Shown here: positions 39,209 to 48,373 of the stretch, in pieces | Layout: the number at the start of each line of letters is the position of its first letter | Position numbering within the stretch: position 1 is the first letter of the stretch | Assembly: GCA_030646555.1 (NCBI GenBank) | Contig: JAUSKP010000048.1 | Coordinates: 1 to 64,000, forward strand | Direction: 5' to 3' | Source of the DNA: a bacterium | GTDB lineage: Bacteria > Patescibacteriota > Minisyncoccia > UBA6257 > 02-FULL-45-10c | DNA length: 64,000 bases | Notes under the pieces: generated by a model | What the model saw: the letters and a program-made list of their open reading frames with translations, nothing else | The model's database searches: none | Told to the model about the DNA's origin: nothing | Position numbers and translations under genes: made by a program

Positions 39209-39355
39209 ACCGGGTCAGTAGAAATTCAATAATTATTAAAAAATAAGCGACTTTAAGCTGACTGTTTGTTTTATTACCCAGGTAGTGATTTATTTATCAA
39301 TTATGTCGCATGGCGACCAATTGAATTTTCACTGCCCGGCATAATAGTTATTATA
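39209..39355 (-). promoter_or_regulatory. Leader: micro-ORF plus inverted repeat beside start codon
   Basis: On the minus strand TATAAT (39350-39355) lies 7 nt before ATG 39342, which opens a micro-ORF MPGSENSIGRHAT ending with TAA at 39301. Its first ~20 nt (CCGGGCAGTGAAAATTCAAT) are complementary, with one bulge and a 2-nt mismatch, to 39211-39230 just upstream of the AI-2E start. This is the same plan as the leader at 21956-22094. Confidence 0.55.
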
Positions 39356-39382
39356 GCCTATTTTTATAAAATACAATAAATA

Positions 39383-39410
39383 AAATCCAGCCGCTTGGGC
39401 GGCTGGATTT
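39383..39410 (-). terminator. Terminator of the SurA-like gene
   Basis: 12-bp stem AAATCCAGCCGC with GCGGCTGGATTT, loop TTGG, T-rich on the minus strand. Confidence 0.9.
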
Positions 39411-39443
39411 ATATCTGTTTTAAAGTTTTAACTCTCTAAAAAT

Positions 39444-40046
39444 CTAATAACTCACAAAATAACGGATGGTATTGGCGGCCTTAAGAGAATCAACAAATGT
39501 TTTTGATTCAGCATTTAATTTTTGCTGCTTTATTTCTTGTGTTATCTGGTTATCGTAACTGACTTCTTCGCCTTTTGGAATTTCAATTTTATTATCAGCG
39601 ATAAACTTTTCTTTATCAGCATCGGTAACTTGTATCTTATCGGCAAGAAGCCCTTCTAATTTCTTTTGGATAGCAATTTGTTTTTTAAGGATTTCAAGTG
39701 TCATGCCCTGAGACGCAAGAGCTTCTTCCAATGTTCCGCCCTGGCTCTTAATTTGCGCCTCTGCATTGGCAATTTCAATATTAACTTCATCGTCGGTTAC
39801 CTTAATATCGTTTTTATTGGCTTCATTATTAATAAGTTTTTTAACGATAAGACTTTCCAAAGCTGCCTTGCCCGAATTCCTCTCAAGTTCCTGGATAACA
39901 GAAAGACGGCTGATAGGAGATCCGTTAACCATGGCTGCGATGAATAAGCCTTTAATTGCGAAAAGAATAGCTAAAGCAACAATGACTACGCCAACAATGG
40001 TCGCTGTTTTTATGCTAATTGTTATTTTTTTATTTGATGCATCCAT
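39444..40046 (-). CDS. SurA/PrsA N-terminal-like membrane-anchored chaperone
   Basis: 200 residues. One transmembrane helix (about 14-36), then the helical SurA-N fold: VNGSPISRLSVIQEL, GKAALESLIVKKLINNEANKN, VTDDEVNIEIANAEAQIKSQ, and ASQGMTLEILKKQIAIQKKLE. No parvulin isomerase domain follows. It likely assists folding of exported proteins outside the membrane. It is divergent from the VanW gene. Confidence 0.8.
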   Translation of the reverse strand: MDASNKKITISIKTATIVGVVIVALAILFAIKGLFIAAMVNGSPISRLSVIQELERNSGKAALESLIVKKLINNEANKNDIKVTDDEVNIEIANAEAQIKSQGGTLEEALASQGMTLEILKKQIAIQKKLEGLLADKIQVTDADKEKFIADNKIEIPKGEEVSYDNQITQEIKQQKLNAESKTFVDSLKAANTIRYFVSY

Positions 40047-40187
40047 AATATTTTTTGTTTATTTTATTAATTATCCCGATATTCTAATCAAGACTGGTTG
40101 AATTATAGCGTAAATATAAAAAAGTTAAAAGTGAATAACCCTGCATACAACACAAAAACGCTCCTCAATATGGTAATATTTAAATAA

Positions 40188-40193
40188 TATAGT
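40188..40193 (+). promoter_or_regulatory. -10 box, leaderless start of vanW-like gene
   Basis: TATAGT ends 7 nt before ATG 40201. Confidence 0.45.
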
Positions 40194-40200
40194 AATTTTT

Positions 40201-41997
40201 ATGGAAACAGGATCTAAAAAATCATATGTTTACGCGACAATAGGTTTTGCTTTATTTTTGGCATTTTTCTTCGGATATTATTACTCCGATAAATTTTATC
40301 CGCGCACGTTCATTGGCGGCGTAGCGGTCAGCGGAATGACTTACGCGGAAGCTCAGGCAAAAATAAAAACGGAACTGGAAGACATTGGCGCAAACGGATT
40401 TAATTTGGAATTTATCAAAGAAGCCGCCACTCATAAAGTGAGTGTCCCGGCTTCAATATCTGGGTTTACACCTGACACGGTAGTTGAATATTTTTCTATC
40501 AACAATATTGATGAAACCATTAAAAAAGCCTACGACCGGGGCAGAGGACCATCATTCGTCCTTCGATGGGGCGAAAGAATATCTTCATTATTTTTCAAAA
40601 AAGCATTTACAGTTCCGTATTCCATTCAAAAGGAGGCAGTCTTTTCCTTATTAGAAAGAGAACTGAACGGATTTTTAAAGGGCCCGCAAACCGCGGAATT
40701 CAGTGAAAGCGGAAATAAAATAATTATATCCGAAGGAAAATTTGGAGCGGATATTGATTATGAAAGGGTAATCAAAGAAATGGACAAAGTGTTATTTAAT
40801 GCAAGCGCTAAAAGTCTGAGATTTGACGTTAATTTAATAGCTCCATCCATAACCGCGGAAGATCTTAAATTGAAACTGGATTTTGTGAATGCCCTAATAG
40901 GCTCCGTTGATTTGAAATTGTGGAATGATCCATATTGGTGGCGCGCGCGCGGGCCTATTTTGGCAACTTGGCTTACCATAAATAAAGATGACGAGGACAA
41001 AATAGAAATAAGGAGCGAAAAACTAAAGAATTTTGTTGAAATAAATACCAATTTATTGATTGACGGAAGGATGGTAAATAGCCGCTTTGAAATGCAAAAT
41101 GGCAAGCTGGCGGAGATTGTTCCCGGCCAAGCCGGACTGGGGGTAAATTTTGATAAATTAAAAGCAGATATAGAGAAGGAATTGCAAAGGATTTATCAAA
41201 ATTATAATGGTAAAAAAATAAAGCCGGAAACGCTGGCGGTTAAATTTACCATTGAAAAAGTATTACCAAAAGTTACGAAGGAAACCATTGAACAGTACAA
41301 AATAACCAACCTGATCGGTGAAGCAAAAACTAGTTTTGCCGGAAGTTCTGCTGCTAGAATACATAATATAAAAGTTGGGGTTTTAAAGCTTAACGGAATA
41401 TTGATAGCTCCAGGGGAAGAATTTTCCACGGTAAAAGCAATCGGGGAAGTAACTGAGAAAGAAGGATATAAAAAAGAATTTGTAATCAAGCTAGATAAAA
41501 GCGTGGAAGAATTCGGGGGCGGACTTTGCCAAATAGCGACTACATTATTCAGATTAGCGCTTAATACCGGGCTGCCGATCACTGAGAGGCAAAATCATAG
41601 CTACGTTGTCGGTTATTACGGACCGGGACTGGACGCGACAATTTATGGACCGCATCCGGATCTCAGGTTTGTTAACGACACGGGAAATTATGTTTTATTG
41701 CAGGGAATGGTAAAAAATAACGATTTAATCTTTGAGCTTTATGGAAGAAAAGACGGCAGAAAAGTATCAATTTCCGAACCAAGAATACGCGACAGAATAT
41801 CTCCGCCTGATACAAAATATATTTTAACGGATGCCCTGCCGCTGGCGCAAAAAAAATGCACCGAGAGGCGCAGAGAGGGACTAACTGCGGAAACTGATTA
41901 TCGCGTGGAATATGCCGACTCCAGCATTCATGAACAAACTTTTTTCAGCGAGTATAAGCCTTGGCAGGAAGTGTGCCTCTTTGGCACACGGTTTTAA
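40201..41997 (+). CDS. VanW family protein
   Basis: 598 residues. N-terminal transmembrane helix (about 9-27), two PG-binding-4-like repeats (FIGGVAVSGMTYAEAQAKI; near 240-340), then the VanW domain (about 375-510: LNGILIAPGEEFSTVKAIG; EEFGGGLCQIATTLFRLAL; QNHSYVVGYYGPGLDATI). A Cys-containing C-terminal tail follows. It is likely a wall-associated protein; despite the name it does not imply vancomycin resistance. Confidence 0.92.
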   Translation: METGSKKSYVYATIGFALFLAFFFGYYYSDKFYPRTFIGGVAVSGMTYAEAQAKIKTELEDIGANGFNLEFIKEAATHKVSVPASISGFTPDTVVEYFSINNIDETIKKAYDRGRGPSFVLRWGERISSLFFKKAFTVPYSIQKEAVFSLLERELNGFLKGPQTAEFSESGNKIIISEGKFGADIDYERVIKEMDKVLFNASAKSLRFDVNLIAPSITAEDLKLKLDFVNALIGSVDLKLWNDPYWWRARGPILATWLTINKDDEDKIEIRSEKLKNFVEINTNLLIDGRMVNSRFEMQNGKLAEIVPGQAGLGVNFDKLKADIEKELQRIYQNYNGKKIKPETLAVKFTIEKVLPKVTKETIEQYKITNLIGEAKTSFAGSSAARIHNIKVGVLKLNGILIAPGEEFSTVKAIGEVTEKEGYKKEFVIKLDKSVEEFGGGLCQIATTLFRLALNTGLPITERQNHSYVVGYYGPGLDATIYGPHPDLRFVNDTGNYVLLQGMVKNNDLIFELYGRKDGRKVSISEPRIRDRISPPDTKYILTDALPLAQKKCTERRREGLTAETDYRVEYADSSIHEQTFFSEYKPWQEVCLFGTRF

Positions 41998-42009
41998 CCT
42001 TTGCGGTCT

Positions 42010-42636
42010 TTAAAGCCGCACCGTAATAAATCTTTTTTTCCACACCTTAATAAAATCCTGGATGGAAATTTTTTCTCCTGCCGATGTTCCGGCGGGATCA
42101 TTATAATAAATTGTATCGCCGTCAATGCCGCTTATAACCGCGAGGTGAGGTATTGAGCTTTTTAGATCAAATTTATAATGGACCGATGCAATGACGGGAC
42201 CTTCCTTTAAGGATTTTTTAAATTGAGCGAAGGCGGCATCCACGCTCAAACTTGAAAGATCATAATTTTCGCCTTTTAGGCCATATTTGCTGGCAAGAAG
42301 CGCAAGCTCTCTATGTTTCCATCCCGCATCGTTAAGATATGCTCCGGCATCAATACCTTCCTTGAGCAGGGTATTAACCGCCACAGTTCCCGGTTTATAA
42401 AATTCAATAAGCATCGCCAAGCTTGCTATGCCGCAACCCAGTTTTTGCCATTCAACATCATCAATATCGCTAAATTGCGAGTAAAAGAGAACATCGGGAA
42501 TTTTAGTTTGAACGTTAATAACCATCTCATTTTGAGAATTATAGCGAGTATCAATCGGAGCATTCAAAGAAACGCCTGAAGCGGCGATTGAAGTACCAAC
42601 CAAGAAATTTATAAGAAGGTTGAAATATGATGCCAT
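42010..42636 (-). CDS. Exported C39-like cysteine peptidase
   Basis: 208 residues. Hydrophobic signal at the N-terminus (NLLINFLVGTSIAASGVSL), then a papain-like fold with Cys in KLGCGIASLAML, His in SIPHLAVISG and Asp in YYNDPAGTS, the C39 catalytic set. PVIASVHYKFD is a typical strand. No ABC transporter is attached, so it is more likely a wall or surface protease than a bacteriocin processor. It converges with the VanW gene, 12 nt between stops. Confidence 0.82.
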   Translation of the reverse strand: MASYFNLLINFLVGTSIAASGVSLNAPIDTRYNSQNEMVINVQTKIPDVLFYSQFSDIDDVEWQKLGCGIASLAMLIEFYKPGTVAVNTLLKEGIDAGAYLNDAGWKHRELALLASKYGLKGENYDLSSLSVDAAFAQFKKSLKEGPVIASVHYKFDLKSSIPHLAVISGIDGDTIYYNDPAGTSAGEKISIQDFIKVWKKRFITVRL

Positions 42637-42643
42637 GTTTTAA

Positions 42644-42652
42644 ATTATACCA
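42644..42652 (-). promoter_or_regulatory. Extended -10, leaderless start of C39-like gene
   Basis: TGG-TATAAT on the minus strand, 7 nt before ATG 42636. Confidence 0.6.
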
Positions 42653-42733
42653 TATTTTAACAAATATTGCAAGATAGGGTGATATAACTGCCAACCTTAG
42701 GGCAGCTCATCCAAATGAACTTAATAATTATTT

Positions 42734-44221
42734 TTATTTCCTTGGAATTTTGGAAAACACTGTGTGTTTTTCAATCCCTGATACGTATTTGAAATAGAAA
42801 AGCATATAATACTTGGCCATTCTTAAAAGCCCTTTCTTACTCGCATTTTTAGCTGTTTTATATCCGTAAAAAGCAAAGTATAGCCAAGTATAAAAATGGG
42901 TAAGCGGTTGAGAGATCAAGAATTCCGTGAATGGACGCAAAAATGGAAACTGCACAATAATGCCGAATAACTTATGCAAATTGACTATTTTTAATTTTAA
43001 TTTGGGGTCTCCAAAATTCAAAGCAGAATCGGTCTTGTTGGAAACATGGATTTTATCAAAATTCTCATCAAACATTCCTTTCTGAATTGCCAGTTTGCCA
43101 AGTTCCGTTTCCGGATAAGGATAGAGAATGGAAGACCAAGCATAATCCGGTTTAAGTTTAATATTAAAGTCTAGGGTCTCCAAATCCGCTTTCAATGGAT
43201 CATCCACCGGCAGACCGACTAAATTTTGCGTTAATATTTTAATCTTATATTTATGAAGGATTTCGCAAGCTTTGACAATTTGTTCATTAGGAATATTACG
43301 TTTTAGAATTTTAGTTGAAATTTCGTTGTTAGCGCACTCTACTCCCAAGCACATAGTTTGGCAGCCCATTTGTTTTAAAAGTTTGCCTATCCTGTCTTCA
43401 TATATTAAATTTGCTCGTCCATTACAAAAGAGCGGCAGTCCTATTTCTTTAAGAAATTTCTCGGCAAACTCTTCTAGCCAGCCATTAGGCTTAATAAGAA
43501 ATGTATCATCGTCAATAAATACACAATCCAAAAAATAATTTTGTTTAACTTCTTTAATCTCGGCGATCATATTGTCAACTGAACGCACTCGGAGCATCTT
43601 GCCCTTGCCCTCAGTCATTTTGTTGTAAACATGATTAAAACAATACGTGCACTGATTTGGACATCCCCGCATAGACATAAACATCTTTTTACCATTGAAG
43701 CGCAAAGAAGGATCCGCATCATAGAATAATTTTCTGTCCGGAAAAGGGAGGCTATTTAAATCTTCAACTAGGGGGCCTATTTCATTTCGGATAATATCGC
43801 CATTTGGTTTTTTAAACCAAAAATTTGGAGTGTTATAAAAATCCTTACCCTTTTCCATCCGTTCAACCAATTCCAAAAAATAAATATCTCCTTCTCCGCG
43901 GCAAATGGCGTCCACCCTATCCTTTTCAACCATTTCCGGTTTAAACGTAGGGTGAGGTCCGCCAAAGACCGAAAAGCAATCATAGCGATCTCTCACTATC
44001 TTATTCAAATCAATATAATAATTGTGTTCACCTGTAGTAATGCTGTAAGCAAGGATATCTGGTTTGTACTCTTTTATTTTTGCGACACACTCATCCTCAC
44101 TTAATTCCTCAGTTAATAATAGCCGGACAGAATGGCCTTTCTGTTTAAGAATGCTTGAAAGCGTCATAATTCCTAATCGCTCGTACATGGTCGTGCTTTT
44201 AAGAAAAAATTGGATTTTCAT
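42734..44221 (-). CDS. B12-binding radical SAM protein
   Basis: 495 residues. A cobalamin-binding-like Rossmann domain comes first (ERLGIMTLSSILKQKGHSVRL; SVFGGPHPTFKPEMV). The radical SAM core has the cluster motif CPNQCTYC (GCPNQCTYCFNHVYNKM) and CVFIDDDTFL, GVECANNEISTKILKR. The C-terminal helical region is membrane-adjacent. Relatives methylate or rearrange lipids, sugars or peptides; the substrate is unknown. Confidence 0.88.
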   Translation of the reverse strand: MKIQFFLKSTTMYERLGIMTLSSILKQKGHSVRLLLTEELSEDECVAKIKEYKPDILAYSITTGEHNYYIDLNKIVRDRYDCFSVFGGPHPTFKPEMVEKDRVDAICRGEGDIYFLELVERMEKGKDFYNTPNFWFKKPNGDIIRNEIGPLVEDLNSLPFPDRKLFYDADPSLRFNGKKMFMSMRGCPNQCTYCFNHVYNKMTEGKGKMLRVRSVDNMIAEIKEVKQNYFLDCVFIDDDTFLIKPNGWLEEFAEKFLKEIGLPLFCNGRANLIYEDRIGKLLKQMGCQTMCLGVECANNEISTKILKRNIPNEQIVKACEILHKYKIKILTQNLVGLPVDDPLKADLETLDFNIKLKPDYAWSSILYPYPETELGKLAIQKGMFDENFDKIHVSNKTDSALNFGDPKLKLKIVNLHKLFGIIVQFPFLRPFTEFLISQPLTHFYTWLYFAFYGYKTAKNASKKGLLRMAKYYMLFYFKYVSGIEKHTVFSKIPRK

Positions 44222-44368
44222 TATACGGCTTTATTTATTAATAAAATAATTGGAACATACCTGGTAAGCTTTTAATCCTTAAAAATTTTACAAGCGATTT
44301 ACAAATATTGCAAGCCAACTTAGCCGCCAATAAATTTTACATGACTCTTATTATTACAATAAATAGAA

Positions 44369-44374
44369 TATAAT
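44369..44374 (+). promoter_or_regulatory. -10 box, leaderless GTG start
   Basis: TATAAT ends 6 nt before GTG 44381. Confidence 0.6.
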
Positions 44375-44380
44375 ATTAGT

Positions 44381-46045
44381 GTGAACACTACATTTGAATC
44401 CCTCAAGCCTTCTTTTAAAGGTGATGTAGATAATTCGGAAATGGCTCTTTCTACTTACTCTCATGACGCAAGCTTGTTTGAAATTCGTCCGCGCGCAGTG
44501 CTCTATCCAAAAGACGCAGAAGATGTCAAAACCTTGACGCGCTGGGTTGCGGCAAACAAAAAACAGGATCCATCACTTTCTATAACTGCCCGTTCTGCCG
44601 GCACTGATATGTCCGGCGCGGCTATTGGCAGCTCTATTATCGTTGACTTCACTAGATATATGAATGAGATCAAAGAAATAGCGCCAGACCACGCCATAGT
44701 AATGCCGGGGTGCTATTACAGAGACTTCGATGCCGCGACTCAAAAAATAAATCGTTTTATGCCTGCTTATACCGCTTCCAGAGAAATAAATGCCATGGGC
44801 GGAATGATTGGAAATAATAGCGGCGGTGAAAAAGCCATTAAATATGGAAAAACCGAGCAATATATAAACTCCCTTAAGATAGTTCTTTCCGATGGCAACG
44901 AATATATTATTAAACCGCTGACAAAAACTGAAATCGAAGAAAAGATTGCTAAAACGCCTAAACCGGAAAATTCTTTTGAGGTTGAACTGTATCAAAAACT
45001 GCATAAGCTTATAACTGAAAACTATGATCAAATTATGTCCGCAAAGCCCGCTGTTTCCAAAAACTCCGCCGGATACTATCTATGGAATGTGTATAACAAA
45101 AACATGGGAACATTTGATCTGTGCCAGCTGATCGTCGGATCGCAAGGAACGCTGGGCATCGTAACCGAAATTAATTTTAAACTTGCGCCGACCCAGCCAT
45201 ATTCAAATATTCTAGTGGTTTTCTTGCCATCTCTTGATGCGGTAAGCGATCTTGTTACTGAAATATTGCCTTTCAAACCTGACAGTTTGGAAACATATGA
45301 TGATAAGAGCATGATGCTGGCAGTAAGATTCTTTTTTGATTTCTTCAAGCAATTGGGTTTTTGGGGTGCGATCAAACTCGGCCTCCAATTTATTCCCGAA
45401 GCTTGGATGATGGCCATCGGCGGCGTGCCAAAACTTATCCTTATGATTGAATTTACCGGCCAATCCAAAGAAAATGTAAATAAAAAACTGATGGAAGTAG
45501 AACAGCATATTAAACACTTCGGCTTTCGCGCACATATTGCCCGATCAAATGCTGAAGCGAATAAATATTGGAAAATCCGGCATGAGAGTTTTAATCTACT
45601 CAGAAAACACGTTAAAAACAAGCGAACAGCGCCTTTTATTGACGATGTCATCGTAAAACCGGAATATTTGCCGGAGTTTCTGCCAAAAATAAAAGTCTTG
45701 CTTGATGAATACAAGCTTGACTATACAGTCCAAGGGCACCTTGGCAATGGAAATTTTCATATCATCCCGCTAATGGATCTCAACTCTCCTTTTTCGGCGG
45801 ATATCATTATTGATCTTTCGGCCAAGGTATACGCTCTCGTGCATGAGTATCGTGGTTCAATTACCGCGGAACACAATGATGGAATTATTAGAACGCCATA
45901 CCTGGCGCAACAATATGGCGCAGAAATAATCTCGCTTTTTGAGCAGACAAAAAATATATTTGATCCAAACAATATTTTTAATCCCAAAATAAAAGTGGGA
46001 GGAACTTTTGAGGATATTAGAAAAGCAATTAAGAAAAATAACTAA
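44381..46045 (+). CDS. FAD-linked oxidase (glycolate/D-lactate dehydrogenase type)
   Basis: 554 residues. FAD_binding_4 domain: ITARSAGTDMSGAAIG, GGMIGNNSGGEKAIKYG; FAD-oxidase C-terminal domain with TVQGHLGNGNFHIIPLM and FDPNNIFNPKIKVGG. A hydrophobic stretch (about 320-355) may contact the membrane. Electron acceptor and substrate are unknown; D-lactate is a guess. Starts at GTG 44381. Confidence 0.9.
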   Translation: MNTTFESLKPSFKGDVDNSEMALSTYSHDASLFEIRPRAVLYPKDAEDVKTLTRWVAANKKQDPSLSITARSAGTDMSGAAIGSSIIVDFTRYMNEIKEIAPDHAIVMPGCYYRDFDAATQKINRFMPAYTASREINAMGGMIGNNSGGEKAIKYGKTEQYINSLKIVLSDGNEYIIKPLTKTEIEEKIAKTPKPENSFEVELYQKLHKLITENYDQIMSAKPAVSKNSAGYYLWNVYNKNMGTFDLCQLIVGSQGTLGIVTEINFKLAPTQPYSNILVVFLPSLDAVSDLVTEILPFKPDSLETYDDKSMMLAVRFFFDFFKQLGFWGAIKLGLQFIPEAWMMAIGGVPKLILMIEFTGQSKENVNKKLMEVEQHIKHFGFRAHIARSNAEANKYWKIRHESFNLLRKHVKNKRTAPFIDDVIVKPEYLPEFLPKIKVLLDEYKLDYTVQGHLGNGNFHIIPLMDLNSPFSADIIIDLSAKVYALVHEYRGSITAEHNDGIIRTPYLAQQYGAEIISLFEQTKNIFDPNNIFNPKIKVGGTFEDIRKAIKKNN

Positions 46046-46063
46046 AAAAAGAGGATGGATTAT

Positions 46064-46137
46064 TGGCTGCCAGACCTGGATTCGAACCAAGATACCCGCC
46101 TCCAAAGGGCGGTGTCCTACCATTAGACGATCTGGCA
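46064..46137 (-). tRNA. tRNA-Gln (anticodon TTG)
   Basis: 74 nt with encoded CCA. Acceptor TGCCAGA/TCTGGCA, discriminator G, anticodon stem CCGCC/GGCGG with loop CTTTGGA, T arm CTTGG-TTCGAAT-CCAGG. Unlike the Gly and Thr tRNAs here, CCA is in the gene. Confidence 0.96.
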
Positions 46138-46209
46138 ATATTTTATTTATACTATCACGATTTTTTTTAAAATTCCACTTAATTTGTTATAATAAATACC
46201 TATTTAAAT

Positions 46210-46686
46210 ATGATTTTATCTATACACGCAATAGTCGGAGCAGTTTTAGCCTCTAATTCTAATAGTATCGGGCAAGCTATCATATTAGGCCTCGTGAGCC
46301 ATTATTTTTTGGATTCTATTCCTCATGTTGAATATACAATAAAAAATATTCAAAAAGGGGACTTAAAAACGGCCATTAAGGAATTCGTCAATATTTCCAT
46401 TGATCTGATTGTCAGTCTTGCGATCCTTTTGTACTTGATCCAAAATAAAAATTTTGATCAAACAATTTTGATATTAACCGGATCTTTTTTTGCGTTACTT
46501 CCTGATGGGCTATACTTTATTGATTGCCTTGTTAAAAATAAGAATAGGAATATATTTACAAAGTTTCTAAAAATGCATTCTGATTTTCACGCAAAAACAC
46601 ATTCCAATATTGCTTCTTTTAAAATACAGCTTATTACGCAGATTATAATAGCCTTAGCCCTGCTTTTCTTTATCCTTTTTAAATAA
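46210..46686 (+). CDS. Small membrane protein, DUF457/YdjM-like (uncertain)
   Basis: 158 residues with four hydrophobic helices. HAIVGAV at the N-terminus, HYFLDSIPHVEY, and a later LLPDGLYFID with MHSDFHAKTHS give a His/Asp pattern like membrane-bound metal-dependent hydrolases of the YdjM kind. Function unknown. Confidence 0.6.
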   Translation: MILSIHAIVGAVLASNSNSIGQAIILGLVSHYFLDSIPHVEYTIKNIQKGDLKTAIKEFVNISIDLIVSLAILLYLIQNKNFDQTILILTGSFFALLPDGLYFIDCLVKNKNRNIFTKFLKMHSDFHAKTHSNIASFKIQLITQIIIALALLFFILFK

Positions 46687-46690
46687 AAAA

Positions 46691-46712
46691 CGTCCCGATG
46701 TTTATCGGGACG
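46691..46712 (-). terminator. Terminator overlapping the L,D-transpeptidase stop
   Basis: CGTCCCGAT with ATCGGGACG; on the minus strand a T-run follows. The TAA stop of the gene spans the last base of one arm and the loop. Confidence 0.88.
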
Positions 46713-47442
46713 CTTTGCCAAGAATTTTTACCAGAACAGGCGGACCATTTATCCGGCCCATTTTCTTTTTGTCGGTCGCCACTATCCACATATAAAGCGT
46801 TTTAGCGTCCATTAGCGCGGGCTTTTTCGGATAACCGTAATATTTTTTCTGCATTTCCTCATCATATAAACCGATACAGCCGTGCGAAGCGGGTTTTCCG
46901 TCCAAGTCCCTGCCATGGATAAAAAAGTTAGTATCTTTTTTTTCTGACCGAGAAAGCTGCAATGCCCAATCCATAGGATAGGGCCGTGTGGAATTATTTA
47001 TAAAATAACGGGAAGAACGCTTATTTTTTTCAAAATTATAAATATAAAATAATCCAGTTGGCGTAGCAAAGCCTTCTTTTCCGGAGGATATCGGAAAACT
47101 AAATTTAAGTCTGCCGTACTGATAAGCTCCTAAAAACTGCTTAGAAAGATCAACAACTATCACCTTGGGAACTAGCCTATATTTTTTTAAAGCCATAGGC
47201 AGGGGATTATAATGAAAATTCTCCGAATTGAGAGGAATTTTGACTTTGTATCCCTTGTAAATGTGAACTCTATCTATGCGATTAAATCTTAATATTTCAA
47301 TCCACGATTCAGGAAAAACTTTTTCTAAATCATTTTGGCGTTTAAGCGTATACATCCTAAAGTCGGGTTCTTGAGAGAAGACCATTCCCGAACCTGCAAA
47401 TAAGAAAAAAATGCCTAGCAGCGCCCTATATAACGCGAACAT
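46702..47442 (-). CDS. Exported L,D-transpeptidase (YkuD)
   Basis: 246 residues. Signal peptide (YRALLGIFFLFAGSGMVFSQ), then a YkuD domain with strand KVIVVDLSKQFLGAYQYG, FFIHGRD and the active-site SHGCIGLY. It makes 3-3 cross-links or anchors protein to peptidoglycan. GGGAGG lies 5 nt before ATG 47442, one of the few strong Shine-Dalgarno sites in the window. Confidence 0.92.
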   Translation of the reverse strand: MFALYRALLGIFFLFAGSGMVFSQEPDFRMYTLKRQNDLEKVFPESWIEILRFNRIDRVHIYKGYKVKIPLNSENFHYNPLPMALKKYRLVPKVIVVDLSKQFLGAYQYGRLKFSFPISSGKEGFATPTGLFYIYNFEKNKRSSRYFINNSTRPYPMDWALQLSRSEKKDTNFFIHGRDLDGKPASHGCIGLYDEEMQKKYYGYPKKPALMDAKTLYMWIVATDKKKMGRINGPPVLVKILGKASR

Positions 47443-47453
47443 ATTTCCTCCCT

Positions 47454-47484
47454 TTGTCCGCCATAGCTTTATGCGAAGGCGGAT
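47454..47484. repeat. GTCCGCCATAGCTT repeat
   Basis: GTCCGCCATAGCTTTATGCG plus AAGGCGGAT; near-identical, inverted, to the unit inside the P3 helix of RNase P RNA (60192-60219). Confidence 0.8.
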
Positions 47485-47668
47485 TTATTTTAATTTTTAA
47501 GAATCTAATATCTAGGTTAGTATTTAATGGCTTGCATTACAAGCGCCCTAAAACATTCGCCCTTGGCGGATGTTCGGGCGATCATTTTGCAAAACAAAAT
47601 GATTTAGCCCTAAAACCAGCACCGTCAAAATTATAAACATAAACAGTTGTGCAAAGAAAAAATTAAGT

Positions 47669-47674
47669 TATAAT
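47669..47674 (+). promoter_or_regulatory. -10 box, leaderless start
   Basis: TATAAT ends 6 nt before ATG 47681; TTGTGC lies 16 bp upstream as a weak -35. Confidence 0.6.
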
Positions 47675-47680
47675 TAAAAC

Positions 47681-47947
47681 ATGGACACTTTAATGAAATC
47701 AGAAATATTCTTTTTTATTACATCAATAGCGGTGGTAATTTTGACAATATTTATAGGAATAGTGGCGGCATATTTAATTAGGATCCTTAGGAATGTTGAC
47801 AATATTTCTAAAACGGCAAAAGATGAGGCTGCGCTTATCAAAGAAGATGTTGCGGACCTGCGCCAAAACATCAGGGACGAAGGAATAAAAGTAAAAAGTT
47901 TTGTCAGGTTTTTTAATAAATTGAAAGGCCGAAAAAATAAAAAATAA
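47681..47947 (+). CDS. Small membrane protein with helical tail (DUF948-like)
   Basis: 88 residues. One transmembrane helix (about 9-32), then an amphipathic helix with NISKTAKDEAALIKEDVADL and a basic C-terminus. The layout is like DUF948 envelope proteins. It lies 12 nt before the next small membrane gene. Confidence 0.7.
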   Translation: MDTLMKSEIFFFITSIAVVILTIFIGIVAAYLIRILRNVDNISKTAKDEAALIKEDVADLRQNIRDEGIKVKSFVRFFNKLKGRKNKK

Positions 47948-47959
47948 TCTTAAATAAAA

Positions 47960-48322
47960 ATGAATAAAAAAACAAAAAGAATAGCAGTTGAAACGGGCAT
48001 GGGTCTTGCCGCATTAGCCGCAACCGCCGCCGGAGTATATTTCTTGTCCGGCAAGAAAGGCGCAAAAAACCGCAAAAAGGTTAAAGGCTGGATGCTAAAA
48101 GCCAAGGGCGAAGTTCTCCAAGAAATGGAACATATGAAAAATATGGGCGAGGGCACTTATCACGATACAATTGATGCTATGTCTGAAAGATATAAAATTC
48201 TTAAGAATGTAGATAAAAAAGAGCTTGATAATTTGGTTAAAGAATTAAAAAGCCATTGGAAACATATTAAAAAGGATCTGAAACCAAAAGCCAGAAAATC
48301 TTCCAGCAAGAAAAGAAAGTAA
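47960..48322 (+). CDS. Small YtxH-like membrane protein
   Basis: 120 residues. A short hydrophobic helix (GLAALAATAAGVYFLSG, about 15-31) is followed by a strongly basic, helical region ending KARKSSSKKRK. YtxH-like proteins of this form occur in envelopes; the role is unknown. It ends an operon at a strong terminator. Confidence 0.65.
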   Translation: MNKKTKRIAVETGMGLAALAATAAGVYFLSGKKGAKNRKKVKGWMLKAKGEVLQEMEHMKNMGEGTYHDTIDAMSERYKILKNVDKKELDNLVKELKSHWKHIKKDLKPKARKSSSKKRK

Positions 48323-48328
48323 ACTTAA

Positions 48329-48369
48329 AAAACATCCCCTCACTCTGCAAGAGTGAGGGGATGTTTTTT
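48329..48369. terminator. Bidirectional terminator
   Basis: AAAACATCCCCTCACTC with GAGTGAGGGGATGTTTT, 5-nt loop, between convergent genes; T-rich on both strands. Confidence 0.93.
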
Positions 48370-48373
48370 GTTT

